Below the pieces are notes generated by a model. The model was not told the DNA's origin. It did not search any database and saw only the letters and a list, made by a program, of their open reading frames with translations. Positions 34,598 through 46,285 of a stretch of 64,000 nucleotides of DNA are shown here, piece after piece. The first letter of the stretch is position 1, and every line of letters starts with the position of its first letter. This stretch comes from Calcarisporiella thermophila CBS 279.70 (lineage: Eukaryota; Calcarisporiellomycota): assembly GCF_041956535.1 (NCBI RefSeq), contig NW_027192208.1:273036-337035 (forward strand), read 5' to 3'. A program made the position numbers and the translations under genes.

Positions 34598-36476
34598 ATG
34601 TCCAGCTTTACATTCGGTAACTATGTGTTAATTCGTAGTTCTAGACGTGCAATCGATATTAAAAAATTGCTTTCTACGTCCTAGGCCAATCCTCTACCCC
34701 CTTTGGCCAGCAATCAACGGGAACAGGATTTGGTGAGTAGATTTTCGCGATCGTACGGCTCCAATCTCAATTGAATTTTTCGCTAAATGCTTTGCATCAA
34801 AATAGGTGGCTTCGGCCAAACCTCTACAGCAACCCCGAGCTTTGCTTTTGGAGCCGCTGCCTCACAACCACAACAACCACAGCAATCAACTAGTGGGTTT
34901 TCGTTTGGATCTACACCTGCACCATCACTATTTGGCGGCGCGTCATCTACATCCACAGCTCCCTCAAGTCTGTTAACACCAGCTCCAACGGGAGGTCTAT
35001 TTGGAAATCAATCTCAGCAGCAACAACAACAGCAAAAGCCAGGCGGATTCACTTTCGGTACAACACCTGCTTCAACTGCTACGACCGGATTTGGCGCAAC
35101 TAGCACAGCCGGTGGGACGGGATTTGGGTTTGGTCAAACTCCTGCCACTTCGACTGGAATAAACTTTGGTGCAAAACCGGCGACAACAGGAGCCGGTCAA
35201 ACAGGTCTATTTGGAAATACTTTGTCTGCACCTAGCCTAGGCAGCAGTCTCCTCGGAAGCACTCAAACACAACCCCAACAACAGACCTCATTAATAGGTA
35301 ACTTTGGCTAGAGTTTGAACTAACTATTGAACGTTTTAAATGTACACCTCTTCCACTTTTCACCCCTTAGTCACACAGCAGCCCCCGCAGCCGTCAGTAT
35401 GGGATATGATTGAATATATCAAAAGCAGTTGGGATCCTGCTAGCCCGAATTGCCAATTTAGAGTATGCGATCGTTTATCTCAAAACACCTCCAAATACTT
35501 TAGGTGCTAATCATCTAATATTTGACATTTTATAGCATTATTTCTATAATTTAGTGCACCCCAGCGAAGTCCATTTATACGGCCGGAGTCCAGGTGAGGA
35601 TGAAATGCTTTGGCAACAAGCACAACAAAACAACCCAAATCCTTCATGGTAAATGCATCTTATGTTGGAGACAAAAAACATGCAATGGTGCATTGATACA
35701 TTGATAAATCACAATATTATATACATAGTATGGTGCCTACGCTTGCGGTCGGCTTTGAAGCAGTAAAAAAGAGAATTGAGCTACAAGAGAAGCAAACTCT
35801 CGTCCATCAAATGAAGCTAAAGGTGAGGCCTCTAAGATATGAGAGGGGAACTTATATTATAGACTATTGAACTCCCGCATAATGGACAGGAAATTGCCGA
35901 GAAACTCGATAAATTACGCCAAAAACATCATCTCGACACCTCGGTAAAACTCGAGGAGCAAAAACGGAAACATATGGACTTAGCACATCGAGTATTACAG
36001 GTATATATTCAAGCAAAAAAAAAATAACGGCCAACAATACCTTGATAATCAACATTGCTTCACCTATAGCTCATTAAGAAAGTCCAAATCTTGCGCAACA
36101 AGGGTCATTCAATTCGACCTGACGAAGAAGCTCTACGAGTCCGCCTCGAAAATCTCCAGCTACAACTTCGCAAACCTCCTCAGTTCCGTGGACGGGTAAA
36201 TGAACTGTGGGCTCAGCTGCAGATGTTAAAGGAATCTCGTCGCTTAACAAACGGTGTTGAAAACGTATACGGTGGAGTGGATGAAGAACAACTCGAGAAT
36301 ATGACAAAGGCAAATACGGCATATTATGTTTTTTTTTGGCTTGCCCTTGCTAATTCTTGTTCCAATAGGTGTTATCAGAGCTTCAAACTGGATTGAGTGA
36401 TCTCATGGAGAAACTAGAGAAGGATATGCGGGATGAAGAGATCATAAGGCGAGGAATAGAAGACCGAATCGAGTAA
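34598..36476 (+). CDS. NUP57: FG nucleoporin of the Nup54/Nup57 family
   Basis: A component of the central transport channel, expected to pair with Nup62/Nsp1 and Nup58/Nup49-type partners through coiled coils. Exons: 34598-34616, 34685-34732, 34806-35297, 35371-35462, 35536-35648, 35729-35822, 35890-36000, 36070-36309 and 36369-36476; 438 residues. Residues 1-190 are FG/GLFG-type repeats with Gln, Ser and Thr spacers (GFGQTS, SLFGG, GLFGN). The Nup54-type domain follows (W-x-x-I, DPASPNCQFRHYFYN, PTLAVGFEAVKKR), then a long coiled coil to the C-terminus. The last intron starts GC (AAG|GCAAAT) and ends CAATAG; removing it joins ENMTK to VLSELQTGL, the expected heptad pattern. All other introns are GT-AG. 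Confidence 0.92.
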
Positions 36477-36609
36477 TGGTTTTCACTTAGAGAAAAATAA
36501 ACTCTACTTTTAATTCTAATTAAAAAACAAGGAACATCTCAAAGGAAAATTACAATACGTTTGTGTAGATTTCAAATCAAATAAAATCAAATAAACCAAA
36601 TAAAACAAC

Positions 36610-38291
36610 TCAATAAAATATTGAACGAGTACGGTGACAAGGAATTTTCTCTATACTCTGCGTCTCCTTCGCATAATCCCATATATAAAAGTCTAGAAGG
36701 ATGGAGTTGACCTTGAAGCGGGGGAATCGCCTACGCTTGCCTGATCTCATTTTGGCTCTTGCCATATCCCGACGGATTTTCGTGAGGATTTTTCTCCGAA
36801 TTAGCTCGACGACCCAGATGGAGTTTCCTCGTATTTCGATCTAACATGCCTACCAGCTTAGTTTTGAAACTCCAGAAAAATACATCCATTATCACTATTA
36901 CCTCCTCTGTTGAACCAAGTGGCAGGGGTATATGATTGTGAAGTATATTCAATAAATGGTTACTATATTGTAGCGCACCCATATGGTAGAGGGCCTATAC
37001 AAAATCTATAGTTTTAGAATGCGCAAAAATGCTTTGATAATTCACAATTAACCTGAGGGACTCTATGAACATATGAATGGTTAAATGTATGAGTAGAAGG
37101 ATTAAAAAAAGTGGAATAGAAAAAGTAAATAATACCTATAATCAGCGAACATTGTGAGCTGACCTATGTCATGGAATTCCCCGTAGTCTTTCTCCTCGAA
37201 ACAAGCCCTAAAATTGAGAGGTTATTCATAGTCCATAAAATAATAGATGGAAATTTCAAGTGTACCATATATCTGCAATTAAAATTTGCGCTCGTTTATA
37301 AAATTTCACTATTTATAAAAGTATATTTCAATCAGAATGGAGTCGAAGTTCAACTCACATAAGTGCTTACCCGTTCTTCCCATATAGCAATGTTCATCTC
37401 GGAAGCAAGGGAAGTTCTGCACGATTAGTTCAAGCAACTTCAATGCAGATTTGTTTGCTTGCTCAATACATTTCAAAAATTGTCCCTCGAAATTCTGGAA
37501 AGGGAATTATGTTTCCATTTTTTAAAAAAAACGCAAATACTTGAGTACGAAGAATTAAAAACTCTACCTCACATAATATATTTCCGGCCTCACGTAGGAC
37601 AGCAATTCGCTCCTCTAGCAAAGGCATGGCCTCCTTTGTATCGGAACGAAACACATGACGCAACAAGTCATCTGTTGCCTCTCTCCCATAAAATGTAGGG
37701 GAAGTTATAGGGATACCTTCCTTTAGAGCCCGATTAACCGCTGCACAAAGAGACCAATAACCAGTGTAGCTCGTGCCTTCAAAGGTTACTGCATAACGGT
37801 CAGGATGCGGGGCAGACGAGTCAACTGTATCAATATCGGACCAGAATGAAAAATTGAGTAAATCCACAAGGAATATCCTATCAAGAGGGAAAAGGGGGAG
37901 GCATCAACAGGAAATAGAAATAGGAAAAGAGGTGAATATTGTATTCACCACTCTACTGCCGACTTATCGGCAACTTTTGGGTTGAGAGGATGCTGTTTCC
38001 ATATTGCGGTTGAGTATTTCCGTGCCTTCATGTTTCGGTAAATCTTAATATTGAAATGAATAAGCATTACTGATTGGAAACGGGCAATTATCCCTAAATT
38101 ACTTACAAGCCTCGCAGCTTTTTCTACCCCTTCTTGTGGTATGGACACATGTTTGCTATTCTGATTAAAATAAAAAACTGTTCAGTACTCATCTTGATGG
38201 AACAATGAGATGGTAGGGGTACCCTGTTAATGAAGAAAGCACTATTTAGAACGGGATTAAGGAAACAGTCGCTCTCCTCGATCGATGGCAT
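36610..38291 (-). CDS. QNG1: Queuosine 5'-phosphate N-glycosylase/hydrolase (QNG1, DUF2419)
   Basis: Releases queuine from salvaged queuosine nucleotides so that it can be inserted into tRNA. Ten exons (38291-38223, 38160-38107, 38043-37949, 37877-37568, 37494-37371, 37308-37266, 37207-37136, 37062-37053, 36994-36902, 36840-36610) give 366 residues. Motifs follow the family end to end: DLLNFSFWSD, TYGYWSLCAA-like block (TSYTGYWSLCAAVNRAL), EGIPITSPTFY, VKFYKRAQILIADIW, EFHDIGQLTMFADYRVPQ, EIRGNSIWVVELI, ILLDFYIWDYAKE and the C-terminal HRTRSIFY. Exon 8 is a 10-nt micro-exon supplying VPQ. Divergent from the small mitochondrial-type gene, 124 bp apart. Its presence implies a queuine-modified tRNA pool. 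Confidence 0.93.
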
Positions 38292-38415
38292 TTGGTACTG
38301 GTAAAGAGCGGAATAGGAGTATTAAAAAAAATTTATAAAAATCAACGAAGAAGCTGTCAAAAATTTTGCATGAGCAGTCATAAGAAAATTTCGACACGTC
38401 ACAACCTTACTCGTT

Positions 38416-38688
38416 ATGACAACTATGAATCGCGGTCTAATTGTGAACGCGAGGGGATACTCGACTGGATCGCGGCACATGGGCTTCTGGAAGCAGTTCG
38501 GAAGGCCGCTCGCTAAGATCGCAGTGCTCTCAACTGGTGTCATGCTTGGTTTGCAAGTGCTGTGGTACAATCTCGATTATGCTGAGCAACGAAAAGAGAT
38601 GGAAGCAAAAGATCAAAAACTTAGAGGGAGAGTGATCGAGCTCATGTCTCAAAGGGCGTCATCCAAAGAAAAAAATTCAAATGCTTAA
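38416..38688 (+). CDS. Small mitochondrial-type single-pass membrane protein, unknown family
   Basis: An intronless gene of 90 residues. Residues 1-20 are basic and hydroxylated (MTTMNRGLIVNARGYSTGSR), fitting a mitochondrial presequence with an RGYS-type cleavage context. A hydrophobic segment follows (PLAKIAVLSTGVMLGLQVLW), then a charged helix (DYAEQRKEMEAKDQKLRGRV) likely to form a coiled coil in the intermembrane space or matrix. It looks like a small inner-membrane assembly factor, but I cannot place it in a named family. It is divergent from QNG1, sharing a 124-bp promoter. A second ATG three codons later (MNRG) is an equally good start. Confidence 0.7.
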   Translation: MTTMNRGLIVNARGYSTGSRHMGFWKQFGRPLAKIAVLSTGVMLGLQVLWYNLDYAEQRKEMEAKDQKLRGRVIELMSQRASSKEKNSNA

Positions 38689-39010
38689 CAGTATATTAGG
38701 GACAAACTGCTACCTTGGAGGCTTCTATATAATCATAAGCAAGAGCATTCATGTATTATAGAGATTAAATAGAGCCTAAAGGATTTTTCCCACATTAATC
38801 TAGTTTTATTTTCTACCGAATGGATTCCTACATATTCCTATATATTTTCTATGTATATTCGAGCGATGTCCCCACCATCATTTTTTAATCAAAAATCAAT
38901 TATTAAATTTCTTTGAATGGTATTTCAAAATATAAGCAAAAAGAATAAGAAATTGAGCAAATTTAGAAAATACACACGAAGTACATAATTAATAGTCTTC
39001 TAATGAAACA
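38689..39010. other. Convergent intergenic region
   Basis: 322 bp of AT-rich sequence between the 3' ends of the small mitochondrial-type gene (+) and SF3B5 (-). No feature was recognised. Confidence 0.65.
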
Positions 39011-39543
39011 TCATTCATTCTGTGCCGGGGGTTTACCACAAGGTTGTACCATTTTCTAATGAGCATAAATTATTAAATTAGTGTCAAACTTCTTAAAACC
39101 CACATTGAATTTACCTCGATCATATTGAACTTCATCCTTCCAATACTCTCATTTTCAGCAACTGAAAAGTAGGATATAAGGTGATGATGGCCGACATATG
39201 AGGCATAAGTATCGCGTTGTTGATTGAGCGCCCATTCACTAGCAAATAAAACTTGAAATTAGAGAAATACTTGAGAGTGGAAGTAGCTATAGATGCTTAC
39301 AATTTTGTCGTGTCAGAATGCCCAGTGCCGACGTATTTTGATTGCACTATATGTTAAAACAATACAATTAAGCGGGCATATCCAAAAGAATGTATAATGA
39401 CAATATCATTAGATATTTTGACGATTAACTTACGATGCTCCAATTGGCTGTTAATATTAAATCGATCCTAAAAATGTTGGAACAAATAACCTGTTAGCAG
39501 GCTGCTACAATAGATCAACACAAATCTCATCGGTATTTACCAT
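39011..39543 (-). CDS. SF3B5: Splicing factor SF3b subunit 5 (SF3b10/Ysf3)
   Basis: Small subunit of the SF3b complex of U2 snRNP, shared by the major and minor spliceosomes. Exons 39543-39541, 39467-39434, 39346-39301, 39238-39115 and 39055-39011 give 83 residues, the usual size. Motifs: DRFNINSQLEHLQSKYVGTG, HSDTTKFEWALNQQRDTYAS, YFSVAENESIGR and the end MVQPCGKPP. The start codon alone forms the coding part of exon 1 (ATG|GTAAAT), so the gene is invisible as an open frame. Its presence next to a gene with a U12 intron is consistent with, but not specific for, minor splicing. Confidence 0.92.
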
Positions 39544-39964
39544 AATGCTCGTTGCTTCAGTAACTCACAAGTAGATTTAAAAAAAAAATAGAAAACTGTA
39601 CTGTCAATACTGATTTTAAAATGATTTACAGTGCTCTATTTGTGACTGCTATTGGAACCCCCCATTCTGTTTGGATCGTGCTAATCAGAGTAAATAAAGT
39701 AATATAATACTGAAGAGCAATCGAGTGGAACTAGGGTGGATTTGAGAATAATTTTGCTTTCGCTAATAGCTTTAATTAAATGAGAATCATTTCATCAAAG
39801 TCCCTTTACGCCTCTGTTTGTGCTTTGATACTTAGCACTTCAAGCTCTACTTGTGCGTCATAGTTTTAAATATTTTTGTAATAGAAAACATAGCGAGTAT
39901 CTTTATAAGAGTCTGCATTTATTATTTCCCTTTCAATATATCATAAAGAAAGTGGCACATTCGA
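39544..39964. other. SF3B5 upstream region
   Basis: 420 bp of AT-rich sequence between SF3B5 and the CAP-protein stop on the same strand. It contains the SF3B5 promoter and the neighbour's 3' UTR. No gene was recognised. Confidence 0.6.
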
Positions 39965-41284
39965 TTACTGACGTGCTGGAAACACATTCTGCGGGAATCG
40001 AGAGATAACGTTTCCTAGATGAGCAAAAGGCGTAAAGTAACAAACTTTCCAAATTTATAGAAGAAGTCCCATATACCTGCAGGCTCATATTCACAGACAT
40101 ACATCTTACGGCCGCGACAATTAGCTTCTGCGCATCCAACTTGCCTCGTACCTAGAGGAAGTGCATCAGTTTTCGGCACTTTGTAGAAGCAGAGGAACAC
40201 ATCTTGGTATATTACCTTTCCATACAATTTGCGTAAAGTGGCCCGTGGCAGCGGAAAACCCCTAAAGAAAATGTATTAAACATTGCAGTTATGAAGTGAA
40301 GGATATAGATAATATTTACAGGTCGATCGAAGCGATACTGGCTAACTTCATTATACCAGGAGTTGATAGCGGCGCCCATGCTAGAATGTCCAAGGGCCAA
40401 GTTTTCGCCTAATAGTCAAAATACTTGTCAGAAAAACCAAAGCAAAGAGAGGGCTCATAAATGTTTTTCTTTCACTTACCAAAACCACTTCTGCTATGTT
40501 CAAACACGCAGCGGTTGGCCCAATTCTGGGCAAAAGATGCCGCACGATCACTCCAGGTGAGAGCTGCGGAACCATGGCGGGCACGGAAGTTATTATGAGT
40601 ATTGAGGACAACGTCTTTCAGACTATTGTTTGCACCGCTATTGTTATTGTTATTAATGTTGCCATTGTTATTGTTGTTGCTGCTTCCATTGCCATTGTTT
40701 AAATTACTGCCGCTACCGTTGTTGTTCACAGGGGGCCGACTGGGAATTGGGCGCTGATTCCCGTTATTGGGGCGCTTATTTCCAGAGTTGGGACGCTTGT
40801 TACCAGTATTAGGACGCTTGTTTCCAGAATTAGGACGCTTATTTCCAGTATTGGGACGCTTGTTCCCCGTCCCGTTTTTACGATTACTCACGGGGGGTGT
40901 AATCGGGGAAGGGCTCTTTTTCGGGCTCGTAACAGTGCTGCCTTTAGTGTTAGTGGCGGTCTGATCGTTTTTCACGACGCGATTGGCGGCCGGCGCCCGT
41001 TTCTTGGGAGTGAAGTCGAACTGATGCAGGAAGCGGCTGCCCTTGTAGATATAGATGTGATACGTATCCTCGCCGTCGCGCTTCTCCAAGTCCGCGGCGG
41101 CGTTCTGCAGGAATTCATTAAGATCATCTCCCTGCCAGGGGAGAAAGCCTTCACTCTCAAGCATGCCTTGATCATTCAGTGGGGCAGCAATCGTCGAGGT
41201 TCTGTTCTCTCCCATCGCACCGGGCGAAAGGATGCCAAGCAAGAAGGTCGTAACGAAAAATGAATAGGAGACTACTTTGAACAT
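39965..41284 (-). CDS. Secreted CAP-domain (SCP/PR-1-like) protein with Lys-Arg repeat linker
   Basis: Exons 41284-40480, 40408-40320, 40261-40216, 40151-40077 and 40014-39965 give 354 residues. Residues 1-25 are a signal peptide. A pro-region resembling that of fungal secreted proteins follows (EFLQNAAADLEKR, YHIYIYKGSRFLHQFDF). A low-complexity linker has five copies of a 7-residue GNKRPNx unit and then Asn/Gly-rich tracts. The CAP domain covers roughly residues 215-345 with HNNFRARHG, LTWSDRAASFAQNWA, GENLALG, GHFTQIVW and YVCEYEPAGN; the cavity His and Glu residues appear intact. Family members bind sterols or act at the cell surface. The KR dipeptides make Kex2 processing of the linker possible. 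Start chosen by the signal peptide. Confidence 0.92.
40770..40874. repeat. 21-bp tandem repeats in the CAP-protein linker
   Basis: Four full 21-nt units (40770, 40791, 40812 and 40833 onward) and a fifth partial, more diverged one encode the repeated GNKRPN heptads of the CAP protein. Asn-codon-rich tracts follow at 40615-40735. Confidence 0.85.
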
Positions 41285-41819
41285 ATTTGCACGCTCGAGA
41301 TTAATAAGGTATTCGAGGGGAAAAGGATTCTTAGAGAGGCGACAGTGAATCGGGAGAAGGCAAACTGAGCTGAACCAGCCAACTTCAGTGGAGAGGAAGG
41401 GAGAGGAAATGAAGGGAAAGGGAGGAGCGCGAAGTCGACAGAAGACGCAATTAAAGTATTGAGGTGGAAAAACAAAAGCTGGAACGCAGAGCGGCCTTTG
41501 GAGTAGGACTTATATGTCCGGTTTGCTGAGTTCTCACCCGCTTGTGTGAAGAAACTCGGAACCTATCTCTGGAATAAGCATCACTTGAGATTTAATGCAC
41601 TGAACAAATTTCAAGCATTTTGGAATATGAATTTGGCCGCGAAAGGTGCCTCCTCTGTGAGGGTGTGCTGTGTAACCGGGTTCTTGGGGATCCCAATTCG
41701 CACCAACAGCATCAAATGAACCGGCCAATCGTGGGCGGTGTATTTAATTGAGATGGTTGACAAGGAGGAACTTTCCAAAATAGGAGAAAATAGCAAAACA
41801 AGAGAAATTCAACACTAGT
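41285..41819. other. Spacer upstream of the CAP-protein gene
   Basis: 535 bp between the CAP-protein start and the CYM1 stop, both on the minus strand. Frames of 60-67 codons here overlap one another and show no motif or signal peptide, so no gene is called. It probably holds the CAP-gene promoter. Confidence 0.55.
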
Positions 41820-44800
41820 TTATTCTGAGTAAATCGTATTGATGGATTCGAGCCGTCGTACCTTCCATCCACCCTCCTCATCCATTTGTTGATCCTGTTC
41901 CCCAATCACTGCTACAGCATGGTTCCCCTCGAGTTCTTGCAGGCCTAGATACCGCCCGGCAGCCTCCTTAACATCATCCTCCGTCACGCTTAATAGGGCT
42001 TCTCGACGACGCTGGCGCATTTCGTCCGACACGCCATCCGCGAAGCTGAACATACCCTCCTCGGACACACTCTGAGGGGCGTCCACGCTCTGGAAGATAG
42101 AGAGTTTGGCTTCCGTCAACTCCTATTACATTCAAGGTATAATTATTGGGAGGTTTGGGAAGGTGAGTCAAAGCACGTGGACAAACCTGTTCGCTGAACT
42201 TATTTCGTTGAATCCAATCAATAGCACGAGAGAAGGTCTCAAGTGTAGCCAAGTTCTGCGGGTCTCTGTAGGAGTAGAAAGAGAACAGTCCATTCAGCCC
42301 AGCGTAACGAGCCCCGCCGCCATAGGCACCATTCTTCTCGCGTATTTCTTTATGCAAGAAGTGCTGTGTCATGAGAGAGGCCAGGACCTGGAGAGTTTGG
42401 TACCAAAAATTAAAATAGATAAGCAAATTGTGTACAGATTTCTCCCCAAGGATAATGTAACGGGAAAGTGTACCTGGAGCTTAGCTCCGTCTGCGTGTGT
42501 ATATGGTACAGCGCGGAAGCATTTCGATGTGTAGTTGACTGAAAATGGCATAGGGAACACGGATTTACCGAAATGAGGAGTGAATTTAGTCTGCGCCAAG
42601 AAGAGTGAGCCAAAGCAGTCAAGAACAAAGATGACAAACACAAGCAACATCTCCCCACAACTTACCTCATTTGTGTTCGCAGCAATACCACCCTCAGGAA
42701 GACTACGAACAAATTTGGACAGCCCTTGTTCATTAGCAGAGATGCTTTCCTCTCCACAGGTGATGGCCACTCGAAGGGCGTGACGCTTCAATACCAGAGT
42801 GGCAATCGTCTGTAATAGATAGAAAAAGCAGAGACATCAAATAAGCGAATAAGCATCGATTTTGAAACCTCAATACTCACCTTCAATTTTTCTACCACTT
42901 CGCTAAGGTCGTCCATTGCTGCCAACCTGTTCATAAATTCAACTTGCGTCATACCATTGAAAAGTTCAGCCGTATGCTACAACCATTTAAAATATCATCA
43001 TCAGTTTGCATTCAATAGCAAATATAGAAATAAGGAAACGGACCATTCCAGGTGTCAGGGTCGAAGAGGCGTAAGTGCGCGCAAACAAATGTCCCGAGTC
43101 AGCAATGGAAGTTGCAAGATTCGAAGCAGTCTAGATTAAAGATAAGAAAAAAAAAAACATTAGACAGAGGTTTGAGAAAGGGAGATGAGAATAACTAGTC
43201 ACCCCGAGGATCAGAGTGCGAAGGCGCTCCACATTTTCAAAGTTGGTCTGGTGGATTAAAGTTTCCGTCAACTCGTACATTTTGTCGATATTCCGGTCTA
43301 AACAGTTTGAAGTCAACACGATTCCTTCTTCAACCTGGTCGAGATCTAATTACAAAAGTTTTACATTAGCACTTGAGAGGGTGGAGGAATTGGTTCCCTA
43401 GTAGCTACCGGAGTGATTTGTCGACAAGAAAGTGGATGCACGAATCCCTCCAGTATAAAGCCGAATATCATCGTCTATTTCCGCCATAGAGCGGTCTTTA
43501 GTGCCAAGCGACGTGAGGGCCTAGAGGATATGGGAATCGAAACGTGAAATGTGCCATCTATTGAATAGACTGAAAAATAGAGTACTCACATCGCAAAACA
43601 AAGGCAAATACATTTTCAGTTCGGCAGGTAAATCACTGATGGTATTGATAGTACGGAAGTATGTCAACCCATTAGTCGAGGTCGTCCTCCATTGGACTGG
43701 GGTGTCTTCTATGCCCGCGTGCTCTAGAGCGAAGCGTTCTGTCTTTTTAGAAATGTCATTCAACTGGAGGGTCGGCAGACAATTCAGGTCCTCCTTCTTC
43801 TCCTGGTTTTCCAGGAGTTTAATGCCCTTCTGGTAGATGTCACCTTTGTCGTTCTCGGTTAGTTTAGCAAGTTTAGCGCTAAGTCGCTTGTTTTCCTCTT
43901 CGGCTAACTGAGCCGAGTAAGTGTCGGAGGGCAACATCGTGAAGGAGAGCCTATGTGAATTACCAATCAGGTATTTCTTGATAAGCGATTCGAAATACCC
44001 CCCTTTTTCGATTTCCCCTCGCAACCTATTGATGTTCTGTAGGAAACACAATATGTGTCAAGTAATTGGCCATGATTTGTATAAGTCATTATATAAATAC
44101 CTTGTTGATTTCCAGCAACTCGATCGGGTTAGAGCCATTAAACCATCCTGATGCGACCCCTTGAAGGATAGAGAGCCCAAAATCGGCCGTTTTCTAGAAA
44201 CGAGCGGAGAAATAAGAGAGATAATGGCTGGATAAGAAAACAAACTCTTCCTACATGTTTCACACCCATTTCCATTCGATGAATTGCAGCTTCAATTCGT
44301 TTAGGGTCAAATCCCTCTTGACTGGTCTTTTCAAGAGTTGAATAAATGGCCTGCTCGATAGCTGGGATATCTTCAGCTTTTGCACCTTGAACCCCAAAGG
44401 AAAAAGAGCTAATACTAAAGGGCCAAAATTCAAAACCGACCTTAGAAAAATTCAAATAACAGGCAAAAGCTTACTTTGTTGATGCATCGTATCCTGTATT
44501 GGGGGAGAAATCAGATCCAAGATTCGTTTCTATCAATGCCTTATAAAAGGGGGATGAATGCCCGTTGTGAAGTAGGCTTGAGAGAACGCGCATTGAGAAT
44601 GTTTCGAAAACATCCTACCGGATCACAAGAATATTCATAAGAAAATGGAATGGAGTCTGGCAAACAATCCCGAAAATACCTTCACATCGTTTGTCAAGTA
44701 CGAAATAGAGTATTTCGCCTGCCTTTCCGGATTTGCGACTACTCGCCAACAGCAAAAAAAAAATTATGAAAAAAAGTCAGCTAAAAGGAGAAAATATATC

Positions 44801-46142
44801 TAGCCTATCAAACCTGGGTCGGGAGGGCATGGAAGACTAACGCTCACGGGTGAAGTAAAGCGTTGGACTGAGGAATTAACTTTAGGAATATCAGCTCGAT
44901 CGAACTCTTGGATTTTCAAGTTGATGGTATTCAAGTGATCTTCAAGCGGAATAGTTCCTAAAAAAAATTAAGAAAACATGATTGTATATCAAGGCCATAA
45001 TTCAACAATGGAGTAAATCTATGCACCATAGGTGAAAAACTTTGCATTGCTTGGATGGTAGTGGGTACGGTGGAAATTGACCAAATTCTGGTGCGTAAGG
45101 TCAGTGATGGACTGAGGATCACCGCCGCTACAATTCGCGTAGATAGTCCCGGGGAACATGTGCTGCTGGGCGCGGATGTAAAATAAATAACTCGGGTCGG
45201 ACTAGAGAATGATAGAGATAGAGTGTAAACGGTCAGCAAATTAAGGGGCCTATATTGGCATCGACAAGTATACCATTTGTCCTTTCATTTCATTATAAAC
45301 CACCCCCTTAAAAGTGATAGGGGACAATTTGTCTGTAAAAAAATGAAAGTGCATTAATTATAAATGAAATAAGAGTTCGAGATTCGACTATACCCCGTGG
45401 GTTTGAATGTTCCAGTCTCCAGCCTTCCTGCATAAAATCTAGCTCATGCAATAGAGGGTTGAAAACAGCATCCATGTACACATTGCGTAGATTAGAGAAA
45501 TCAGCAAGGTTTGTCGTGGCAAATGGGTAGTAGGTATAGTCGAAAGCTGGAAGAGAAACAGGTTAGGAGAGAGATGAATTTGAACGAAATATATTTTACT
45601 CACCAGTGAATGCATTCATGAAATTGGACAGACTTCGGTTAAGCATTTTGAAGAATGGATCTCGGACTGGATATCTCCGGCTCCCACACAGTACAGTGTG
45701 CTCCTAATATTATGAAAGTGCATAAATAGAGGGCAATGGGCTTAAAACAAAGCATCAAGGCACTCACAAGAATATGGGGTAGACCGGTGTTATCCTTAGG
45801 GGGAGTTTTGAATCCCACGCCGAAAACATTATTTTTGTCATCGCGAGCAATATGTAAATGCTCAGCACCAGTGCGAACATGTCGTGAATGGATTACATCC
45901 AATTCTAGCTCGGGGATTCGACTCACTTGATGAATCTGAAAACCGTGCAAGTTGTCTCCAGGCTTCACTGTGACTTTTAATCAGGAAAACAATAAGGGAG
46001 TGGGCGGTGGATTCAAATGTAAGAAATGATACCAACCCTGTGGTTTTGTACTGTATGCATGGGAACGATAGCATCGTGAACGCAACAAAACGGGTAAGAT
46101 ATGCTTTTTGTTGTGTACATTATGCAAAAGTTGAGAGGACAT
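41820..46142 (-). CDS. CYM1: Mitochondrial presequence protease Cym1/PITRM1 (M16C)
   Basis: A zinc metallopeptidase that degrades cleaved presequences and other peptides in the mitochondrial matrix or intermembrane space. The gene has many short introns. Exons placed with confidence at the 5' end are 46142-46037, 45973-45768 and 45703-45604; the last coding exon ends at 41820. I did not resolve every middle exon. The N-terminus is a basic presequence ([16 protein letters not shown]). The inverted zinc motif is complete across an intron: [11 protein letters not shown]. Further family blocks are [56 protein letters not shown] and FSFYSYRDP. The N-terminal metal site and the C-terminal half are both present, giving a full-length enzyme of about 1000 residues. 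Divergent from ATP10 (143 bp between starts). Confidence 0.9.
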
Positions 46143-46285
46143 CACTGAATTCTAGGTGAATTCTTGGCAGGGCCAGCTTGGTAGGGGGCGAGCGAAGGAG
46201 AGGAACAAGAGACGCGATGTGACTACTTTTCTGTATAAATTCGAAAATATACAACAGCATTGTTAAGAAATAGAATGAATTAACC

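Noticed and set aside
41534-41796. Minus-strand frames of 61-64 codons upstream of the CAP-protein gene
   Set aside because: Two overlapping frames, neither with a motif or plausible context; the region is best read as promoter.
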